Assembly: GCA_038373865.1 (NCBI GenBank)
Contig: JAXGGA010004660.1
Span: 21,900 to 85,899 of the forward strand
From: Uloborus plumipes
Lineage: Eukaryota; Arthropoda; Arachnida; Araneae; Uloboridae
DNA: 64,000 nt
Direction of reading: 5' to 3'
A model generated the notes under the pieces. That model was not told the DNA's origin, did not search any database, and saw nothing but the letters and a program-made list of their open reading frames with translations. This document shows positions 23,387 to 31,675 of the stretch, in pieces. Every line of letters begins with the position of its first letter. The first letter of the stretch is position 1. The translations under genes were made by a program, and so were the position numbers.

Positions 23387-23660
23387 CAAGAGCGGATCCA
23401 GAACTTGTTCAAGGGAGGGGCGGTTGACTTTTATTCTTTACTTTTTACTATGCATACAGGCTTGTAAGTATTGATCGCATTAGTTTTGGACTTCAATTTC
23501 AAAACATTTCCGAGGAAAAGCCCAAAATGTTTTCCTTCAACATCATTATAACTCGTCTTAAATTAAATATTTTGAGCTTCAATGTTGAAAATTTACTGAG
23601 TGCGAATCTCTCAAGGGAGGGGCGTTTGCCCCCATCGCCCCTCCCTTGTATCCGCCCCTG
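23387..23660. mobile_element. hAT-like non-autonomous element (GCGGATCCAG termini)
   Basis: The left end CAAGAGCGGATCCAG and right end GTATCCGCCCCTG are inverted, each followed inward by CAAGGGAGG-type sequence. This is the layout of CAGGGGCGGATCC hAT MITEs. No 8-bp duplication is evident. Confidence 0.55.
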
Positions 23661-24479
23661 CAAGGGGGAGATGTGGCTCTCTTAAGAAACCCTGGTCTAA
23701 TATATTAATAGTGGCGAGGCTAAGACCCACGAAAGAGACCACTGGCCCACGAATGCATTTTTCATGGCCCAAAAGTTCATTTTAAATTTGTAGACCCACT
23801 GAAAAGTATTTGAAAAATTCAATTTTAAACTGTGAACCACTTCAAGAAAATGTTCACCCTTACTAATCTAGGCGACTTCCACGTTTGAGGTTCAGTTAAA
23901 GACAAAACTAATCCGATTTAAAAGTAAAAAAATAAATGAATTCAAGTGAAAGATTCTAAATTTACAACAGTACTAAACTAGTTAAAATATAACAATTAGA
24001 CCACACAATCCCCATCCGTAAGAAATTGAAAAAAAAAAAAATGGAACAAGATTATAATCTTAACGACTATTTGCTCCTACCTACGTTGAAAACTTGTAGT
24101 TATCTCAAAATATCGTCACATACATAACACTAAACTTTTAAAGTGGTGCTAAAAAGAATTACTTATATAAAGCACAACTTACCGAAGAAGCAATTCGAAA
24201 TGATATTGAAAAAGTTTTTAAAAATGGACAAGTAAACAATTGTAATATACTAAGTAAACGACGTCATGGCGAACATTTGACAGCTAATTTATCGTGTTGC
24301 CACTCAGCTTTTTACAAAAAGACAAATATAAAAATAGCCTTTCATTCGGCTACCCACAATGCTAACTTTATATAAATTTTAAGTTTACAAAGGATCGAAA
24401 GATCGTCCAAATCCATCAGGCACACAACAGTCCTGTCGCGTGTCATATCAGTTGGCTATGAGGACATCATAGTTACGAG
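23661..24479. other. Sequence upstream of the 24.5-kb exon candidate
   Basis: No gene supported. The last 100 bases are less AT-rich and lead to a TATA box. Confidence 0.35.
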
Positions 24480-24486
24480 TATAAAA
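24480..24486 (+). promoter_or_regulatory. Candidate TATA box
   Basis: TATAAAA lies about 60 bases before the ATG at 24542, leaving room for a start site near 24510. Support comes only from position and from the exon that follows. Confidence 0.35.
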
Positions 24487-24541
24487 TGTACGATGTGTAA
24501 GCTAGGTTTTGAAAATTCGTTGGCAGTTCGTCTCCTCTGTC

Positions 24542-24723
24542 ATGTTATTTTCCTTACCGGAAGCTTACAGGAAATACGGTGGTTCATGGATTGTGAGATC
24601 CCAAGCATTTGTAAAAACCTCTAAATGTAGCAAGAGATATAACATGCAGTTCTTTAGTCTGATAAATACAAACTTAGAAGAAGTATACCGGTGGAGGGAT
24701 AAAAACTCTTTTGGAGTCAGCAG
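24542..24723 (+). CDS. Possible first coding exon of an unidentified gene
   Basis: From the ATG the frame gives 60 residues and then a near-ideal splice donor (CAG, then GTAAGT, at 24721-24729), splitting a codon after two bases. The N-terminal 40 residues are rich in Arg, Lys, Ser and aromatic residues with a single acidic residue, which suits a mitochondrial presequence. The following part (NTNLEEVYRWRDKNSFG) looks like the start of a folded domain. I do not recognise the protein and found no matching second exon downstream; the 11.5 kb up to the DUF885 gene is mostly transposons. Confidence 0.4.
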
Positions 24724-24942
24724 GTAAGTTCTTTGAAGACCTGTTACTTTCTTCCTGTCGCTTCACGAGTCTCTTATTCTCTTTGGCGTGATTTTTTATT
24801 GGCGATCATTGATTAATATTGATTTAGTTATGTCAGTTTGATTAATACAAGTCCAAGTCCTTTCGTGCCAAAACAAAGTTATAATTAACCTTCTAATGCA
24901 TTGAAATTCGACTGCTTGAAGCATTTCCCCATGACAATCAAT

Positions 24943-25032
24943 CAAACAGTGGCCAAGCGGTCAGAAATGCTGGCTCTAACAGCTGTCTGTAGGCAGTAAA
25001 GAAGATTGCGGGTTCGATTCCCGCTTTCGCCA
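24943..25032 (+). ncRNA. tRNA-like sequence (class II type), pseudogene or SINE head
   Basis: A pol III A box TGGCCAAGCGG (24950-24960) and a perfect B box GGTTCGATTCC (25011-25021) stand at Ser/Leu-type spacing with room for a long variable arm. The T arm pairs perfectly (GCGGG/CCCGC). The acceptor does not: the seven bases before T8 cannot pair with TTTCGCC, and the anticodon arm is poor. So this is not a working tRNA gene; a SINE head or pseudogene fits. Confidence 0.6.
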
Positions 25033-25323
25033 TGCATGCTAGTTTCTTCTCATTGTGTCAGAAATTTCAATCTGACTTGCTATCTATGCCGTGTAATGCT
25101 CACTGTAAATCACGGTAAAAATGTTGGTAATTTTAAAAAATCAAACAAATCTGTGTATTTCATAGAGGCTGAAAAACAAACTTGTGCTCTTTTTCTGATA
25201 TCTGCCGTTGACTCAAAGTATGAAGTTAATACATTTTTTGTGTTAACTTGAAATTTGTGTTATGAGCAATTTTTAGAAAATTGCAGATATCCTTTTGGAT
25301 CCGGGCCGTTCATATAGAAATGT
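25033..25323. other. Possible body of a tRNA-derived SINE
   Basis: This follows the tRNA-like head. No tail repeat or target duplication was found, so the limits of any SINE are unknown. No gene seen. Confidence 0.3.
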
Positions 25324-25405
25324 TTCTTTCGACCCAGGTAGTACGACAGTTGAACCACAGATTTCTTTTCCATTGAAAAGAGAAGGTATAAACTGTCGTA
25401 CCAGA
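25324..25405 (-). repeat. Hairpin-forming dispersed repeat, copy 1
   Basis: The reverse complement matches 45455-45536 almost base for base. The unit itself is bracketed by GTACGACAGTT and AACTGTCGTAC, so it can fold back. Frames through it in either direction are not genes. Confidence 0.7.
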
Positions 25406-26575
25406 CGTATGAAACCTTGTAAAAATCCCCGGCTCCAAAGGGTTTGAGTGAGAATTTCGACCCCGTCCTTTTAAAAAAAAAAGACTTATGGTACAACATG
25501 TGTACCGCCCGGTTCCCAAAGGTTAAGGGGGTAGCCGAAACCAACACGTGAAAAAAATATCATAGATGCATATATTTGCCAGTTTACCATAATAAGTTTT
25601 ATAATTTCTGGGCATTTTTTCTGTCTCTGTTCCCCAACTCTGATTAATAGCGCATGTAAATGTCTGTGGTGCTCTTTTAGGGAGTAGTTTTATAAATACC
25701 GAATTATTTGAAAGCTAGTGATCAAGGGATTGTCATAATTGACGTTATACGCTTTATTCAACACATTTGCCCCCTCCCTTCCTCCATTTCTCACACAGTG
25801 TCACATTTCACCGTACCCCCTCCCCTCCTCTTGTCACATGTGTCACACATATTATAACAAAACACGTTGAAAAAACCAACCTAACTGTGTGATAATACTT
25901 TTTGTTACCCCCGCCCTTCTCCCTTGACCTAAACTGACACAAGTTCACGCCCACCCCCCTCCTGGCGAGAGATCGTTTGGGAAAGACCTTTAAGATGCGA
26001 AGCAGAAGCTCTCTCTAGTACTTTCGCTTTGTTTATTTATTTATGTTTTTTTTTCTATTTACAACTATTTTGCATTTCATTGTTTAACTTTTAATAAAAA
26101 TTTTACTTTTGTTCCTAATGCTTTACAGAATCTCTGTTTTCGGTTAGTTAGATTTAAAGACCTCGGTGAAAGAGGACTTCGCTTTCTTGCGACGGCGACG
26201 GGAAAACTCTGATGCACAAAAATTAATTTTGTATTCAAGGCCGTCATTCCGATTTTTTTTTTTTCAGGGATGGGAGGGGGGGAGACAAAAGGGTTCATAC
26301 TCAATGCAAATTTTATCGGAAAATAACGCACGCCCACTCAAATGAAAAAACATTAATTTCACAAAGTCAAGGGGGTAATTCATCGCATTACCACTCCTAA
26401 ATAACGCACCTGTGTTCCTGTGTATGGTTTGGTAACATATTATATTTTCCTATAATGTTCTAGAGGTAGTTCTAACATAACATTGAACAGAGGATACAAA
26501 ATCTTTAAGGAATAATTTTTTAAACGGGTTTTTTCTACCGTAAGGAGAGGAACACATCATTTATAATTCTGTATT
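25406..26575. other. Repeat-rich intergenic sequence
   Basis: About 25760-25960 has C-rich blocks (CCCCCTCCC) and CACA words. Positions 26284-26373 resemble the outer hAT-like element of the 37.5-kb stack, without the inserts. No gene. Confidence 0.4.
26284..26373 (+). repeat. Relative of the 37.5-kb outer element, uninterrupted
   Basis: The order of words (AAAGGGTTCATACTCAATGC, then GCACGCCCACTCAAATG, then TTTCACAAAGTCAAGGGGG) parallels 37548-37600 joined to 40652-40692. It therefore acts as an empty-site reference for the element at 37601-40646. Confidence 0.5.
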
Positions 26576-29392
26576 GAGTCATTCCACGTCAACTGGACCA
26601 ATTTTTCAAATCGTCCCCACTCGACCATCTCCGATTTGGATTTGATTTTACAGAGGTGTAGACATGCCTGTGAAACTAACCTGTGCAAATTTTCAGCTTT
26701 CAAGATCCAAATCTGGAGGAGCTAGGATCCCGCAAAAAATGTGGCCCAAAATGGCGGATGAACTTCATGAAACAAGTTGCAATGTTTAGGTCAAGGTTGC
26801 AGAAAATTTTATCACAGTGGAAGCCTAATTTTTTTTGGAGCTTAAAGTACTTTTGGTTGTCAACACTCTCCAGTATATTCTTTGAGATTGCGCTTATTAG
26901 ATTTTGTGTAGCACGTGCCTAAACTTGCGAAAAAACGCGGTGGGCAATTTTTTTCCTGGATTTCAGGGTGTCATAAATTTTTAACCAAAAAAACTTCAAA
27001 GGTTTATACTTCGTAGTTTTATTGTCCAAATACTTCTTTTTAATGTTTTACAGCTACAGAGCTTAAATATTGTATTTGTAAAAGATATTGGCACCCTAAG
27101 TGTCGATGAAAACGCTTCTTTTGAAAAATCGCCTGTTTTCAACTCCCTATATCTCAGGTTTGTCACCTAAGACCATTTTTTCTTTGGCACCACTAGAAAG
27201 AACAGATTTTTTCCTATCGAAATGAGTTTTTTTTTCGATGGTGTTCTTTCGAATAAGGATGAAAAAATTAGCTTGAAATACTATCTGTTATGACGAATTG
27301 GCATAATTAGGTTAAGGCTGCATAAAATTTTATCACACTGGGGGCCTAATATTTTTGGAATTTAAAGTACCTTTAGTTGTCAATACTCTCCAGTATTTTT
27401 TGTGAGATTGAGCTTATTAAATTTTGTGTAGCACGCATGTCAACTTACGAAAAAACGCGGTGGGCAATCTTTTTCCTGGATTCATAAATTTTTAACCAAA
27501 CAAATTCAAAGGTTCATATTTCGTAGTTCTATTGTCCAAATACTTGTTTTTAATGTTTTACAGCTGCAGAGCTTAAATATTGTATTTGTAAAAGATATTG
27601 GCACCCTAAGTGTCTATCAAAATCATTTTAATGGAAAATCGGCTGTTTTCAACTCACTGTATCTCAAGTTTGTCACCTTCAACCGTTTTTTCGTTGGCAC
27701 CATTAGAAAGCACAGATTTTTACCTATCGAAATGAGTTTTTTTTTCGATGGTGTTCTTTCGAATAAGGAGGGAAAAAAAAGCTGGAAGTTTTGTCAGTTG
27801 TGAAGAATTGGCATAATTCGGCTAAGACTGCAGAATATTTTATTATAATAGAAGTTCGAATTTTTAACAACTTAAAGTACATTTAGTTGTTAATAGATTC
27901 TAATAATTATGTGATTTCCAACTCATTAGCTTTTGTGTAGCATACATGAAAATTATTGGCAATTCCTGTTTGAAAAATAGCTTGATTTCAATAAACTGTA
28001 ATTCAGGTTTGTCACCTTCCATCATCTTTTCGTTAGTACTACTATAAATAACAGATTTTTTCTTATCAGAGTATTAATATAAACAACTAAATGTACTTTA
28101 AGTTGTTAAAAATTCGAACTTTTGGTATAATAAAATTTTCTGCAGTCTTAGCCTAATTATGCCAATTCTTCATAACTGACCATACTTCGAGCTATTTTTT
28201 TCTTCCTTATTCGAAAGAACACCATCGAAAAAAAAAACTCATTTCAATAGGAAAAAATCTGTTCTTTCTAATGGTGCCAACAAAAAAAAACAGTGGAAGG
28301 TGACAAACTTGAGATACAGTGAGTTGAAAACAGGTGATTTTTCATTAAAATGATTTTGATAGAACACTTTTGACAACAATATCTCTTACAAAATCAATAT
28401 TTAAGCTCTGAAGCTGTAAAATATTAAAACCAAGTATTTGGACAATAGAACTACGAAACATGAACCTTTGAATTTGTTTGGTTAAAAATTTATGAATCCA
28501 GGAAAAAGATTTCCTAACGCGTTTTTTTTGCAAGTTAACATGCGTGGTACACAAAATTTAATTAGCTCAATCTCACAAAAAATACTGGAGAGTATTGACT
28601 ACTAAAAGTAATTTAAACTCCAAAAATATTAGGCCCCCAGTGTGATAAAATTTTCTGCAGTCTTAACCTAATTATGCCAATTATTCATAACAGACAGTAT
28701 TTCAAGCTAATTTTTTCATCCTTATTCGAAAGAACACCATCGAAAAAAAAACTCATTTCGATAGGAAAAAATCTGTTCTTTCTAATGGTGCCAAAGAAAA
28801 AATGGTCTTAGGTGACAAACCTGAGATATAGTGAGTTGAAAATAGGCGATTTTTCAAAAGAAGCGTTTTCATCGACACTTAGGGTGCCAATATCTTTTAC
28901 AAATACAATATTTAAGCTCTGTAGCTGTAAAACATTAAAAACAAGTATTTGGACAATAAAACTACGAAGTATAAACCTTTGAAGTTTTTTGGTTAAAAAT
29001 TTATGACAACCTGAAATCCAGGAAAAAAATTGCCCACCGCGTTTTTTCGCAAGTTTAGGCACGTGCTACACAAAATCTAATAAGCGCAATCTCAAAGAAT
29101 ATACTTCAGAGTGTTGACAACCAAAAGTACTTTAAGCTCCAAAAAAAATTAGGCTTCCACTGTGATAAAATTTTCTGCAACCTTGACCTAAACATTGCAA
29201 CTTGTTTCATGAAGTTCATCCGCCATTTTGGGCCACATTTTTTGCGGGATCCTAGCTCCTCCAGATTTGGATCTTGGAAGCTAAAAATTTGCACAGGTTA
29301 GTTTCATAGGCATGTCTATACCTCTGTAAAATTTGATCCAAATCGGAGATGGTCGGGTGGGGACCACTAGTCCACTTGACATGGAATGACTC
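26576..29392. mobile_element. 2.8-kb fold-back element with tandem units in the arms
   Basis: The ends GAGTCATTCCACGTCAACT and, reversed, GAGTCATTCCATGTCAAGT are flanked by a 4-bp duplication TATT (26572-26575, 29393-29396 adjusted by one base at the right edge). The two arms of about 1.3 kb are mirror images; for example the same 62-residue non-coding frame can be read inward from 26683 and from 29294. Within each arm a unit of about 510-520 bp, marked by the words GGCACCCTAAGTGTC and TTTTTTTCGATGGTG, repeats about two and a half times. A spacer of about 190 bp lies near 27895-28083. No transposase. Confidence 0.9.
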
Positions 29393-29396
29393 TATT

Positions 29397-29801
29397 ACCT
29401 ATACAGATAATTATTAAAATGCTAAATATAATAGTTCTCACTTATTTGGACCTAAATCATTCAAAATAATGAAAAAAGTATGAAAAACACGTTGATGAAA
29501 ACTCTGCGTCAAAGGGCTGTTGTGACCTTTTCCGGGCCCATTCAACTTCTATCAGAAGGTCCCCCCCCCCTACATCCCTTTTTACCTCGAAAGACGAACC
29601 TCAAAAGACGCGCCTGGCCAAGGGCGTAGCCAGGACTCACGTTAGGGGGGTGCAAGCAGTGGCACTCCAATAGGAGGTCACTGTGACCTCCCAAAAAGTT
29701 CTTATCCGATACAAATTTGCTGATGAAATTTGAAAACAGTGAGACAGTATTGCAAGGCTGAACTTCTTTATTTTATTTATTATTTCTTCTTTATTTAATT
29801 A
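29397..29801. other. Intergenic sequence with a hAT-like end fragment
   Basis: About 29628-29660 reads AAGGGCGTAGCCAGGACTC, a motif typical of CAGGGGCGTAGCCAG hAT termini, followed by GGAGGTCACTGTGACCTCC (29683-29700 region), a short palindrome. No gene. Confidence 0.4.
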
Positions 29802-31028
29802 ACTAGCCGGGTACCCGGCCCTGCCCGGGTTTCGGCCGGGTATGGTGTTTTAGTGACACTCGTTCATGAATTTTTCAACATTAAAATGCATATCTATACA
29901 CACAATGGCTACTTCTGTAAACAATGGCAATTTTTTCTGACTGGACAAACTAAAAAACTGTATTACACACCTAAAATACAAATGCAAGCTACAAATAATG
30001 TTTAGGTAAATCGGAAATGTTATAAGCTTGGTACAGGGTGCGGCGGAGAAACTTGCAGACTTGAAAAGTCAACTAAGGGAAAAGTACATCATGTATCAGT
30101 TTACAACTTTTTATAAGATACTAGCTGCAGGGCCCGGCGTTGCACGGGCTTTCAGTAGTGAGGAAAATTTAAACAAGCTAATCGCCGCCAAGGCAGCTCG
30201 CCTTTAAAATAGCGAGGAACGTTTCAACAAATTACTCGCCGCCAAGGTGGCTCGCTTTCAAAGTAGTGAGGAAAGTTTCAACAAACTACTCGCCGGCAAG
30301 GCGGCTCGCCTTTCAAGTGGGTTGAAAAGTTTTAGCGATGATAGTTTCATCAAACAACTCCCCGATAAAGCGTCTCGCTAAAAAGCTTTCCTGCATCAAT
30401 AGGTCCATCGAATTATTTGCACATGCTTCCTCAGAACTAAAAACGATGTCCATTAGCTTACTTAACACTCTCCTCAAATGACAAATACAATTCCCTACCA
30501 AAAACAATTATTTCCAAACCGCTATCTTCCTGTAAAATTAATTGCGAAATTCTAAACGAAAAAGTTGTTTTAATATTTGGATCGCAGCTAAAAAAAGTTC
30601 CAGCTAAAAACATTAATTAGAATTTTTTTTGAAACACATTTTTGAAATGGCAGCTGAGAAAAATTAAAGTCTTACAAAAAACAATTGCTAGAACTTAATT
30701 ATAACACGGATCCGAAACGGTAACCGAAAGAAATAAAACTCTTTGAATTTTAAGTAGTTCAATAATTTAACTAACGTTTTAATTCAAGATGGCAACGGTA
30801 AGAAATAAAAGTCTTGGAATTTTAAAATTGCAAAAAATTTAATTAACGTTTTAATTAATATCTCAACTAATCAACGTCGTACAATTACGCTGTTGGTCTT
30901 ATTGTCTTCCTTGGATAATTTTGAATCGAATGGTACTACGTTTGATTCTCTACTCTCAGCGGTTTTTGAGGAGTTCAAGCTTCAGACGGACAGACAGACA
31001 GACGCAGACAGATTTTAATAGTATTAAT
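29802..31028 (+). repeat. Unclassified dispersed repeat, ACTAGC start, ACAGACAGAC tail
   Basis: It contains two start-like motifs, ACTAGCCGGGTACCCGG (29802) and ACTAGCTGCAGGGCCCGG (30120), then the 54-bp tandem array, and ends with a CAGACGGACAGACAGACAGA tract (30983-31011) and ATTTTAATAGTATTAAT. ACTAGC...CCCGG starts with a GACA-rich tail before TTTTAATAGTATTA recur in arthropod genomes as one repeat type; I leave it unclassified. No transposase or RT is visible. Confidence 0.5.
30160..30380 (+). repeat. 54-bp tandem repeat, three good units and one decayed
   Basis: Units begin at 30160, 30214 and 30268 with GAGGAA and share CGCCGCCAAGG.GGCTCGC. A fourth, decayed unit runs to about 30380. 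The period equals 18 codons, and units two and three read without stop as an 18-residue repeat (EERFNKLLAAK... type); unit one has a TAA. Confidence 0.8.
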
Positions 31029-31059
31029 GTTACCCATTCTGAATTTTAATATTAGTTAG

Positions 31060-31435
31060 ATTTAAAAACTACATCGGGAAGAATGACGGCACCTGTTAAT
31101 GATACACTCATGTACCCTAGATTTGTTGCACTCTTTCGAGCATATCGACTGATGGGATGTTGGTGATAGTAAGCCGGATGTTGCTCTCCGGGCGTTGCAG
31201 GGTCCTGGGCTTGTCGTTGTAAACGATCGATTTGAGATACCCCCATAAAAAATAATCACAGAGTGTCAAATCGGAAGAGCGGGCCTGCCACGGTACGTCA
31301 CCTTTCCAGGAGACGTTATCACTCAACTGGTGAACCACAGCAAGTTTGTAGGAATGAAACTGGAGTTCGTTGTGAAGAATTCGTCTCAGTGTCCAATCAA
31401 AGATCCCCAAAGCAGCAGCGTGTTTACGCGCCGAA
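31060..31435 (-). pseudogene. Mariner-family transposase remnant, core deleted
   Basis: The minus frame keeps part of the N-terminal DNA-binding region (KHAAALGIFDW..RRILHNEL..SYKLAVV), then jumps directly to the end of the catalytic domain (WQARSSDLTLCDYFLWGYLKS..YNDKPRTLQ). The first two catalytic acids and everything between are missing. After a frame change near 31130 the typical C-terminus (LPDVVFK) is still readable at 31075-31110. Homology runs up to the edge of the P-type element at 31436 and the rest of the N-terminus is not found beyond it. Confidence 0.75.
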
Positions 31436-31675
31436 CCAAGGCCAACTAGAAAGACAGGCCCAGGTTCGGAATTATCACGTGACCAACTGTGTGCTACCCT
31501 TTAGCTGAGACCGTCATTGCCGGCTCCATCAGGGCATGCTCGCTTGTTTGTTGTTGCGCCAATCGTTGTGTTTAGCTTTGTTAACAAATACTTCTTACTT
31601 CAACTATTTTAATATTCTTTTGAAAAATTGAGTAATTTTGTACAGAGGACTTCGTCATTTTACGTGATGGGTTGA

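Noticed and set aside
24943..25032. Functional tRNA-Ser or tRNA-Leu gene
   Set aside because: The acceptor stem does not pair and the anticodon loop lacks T33.
26683..29294. Two identical 62-residue frames
   Set aside because: They are the same non-coding stretch read from the two arms of the fold-back element.
30983..31011. CRISPR-like or microsatellite array (GACA repeats)
   Set aside because: Simple (CAGA)n-like tract at the tail of a dispersed repeat; no spacers.
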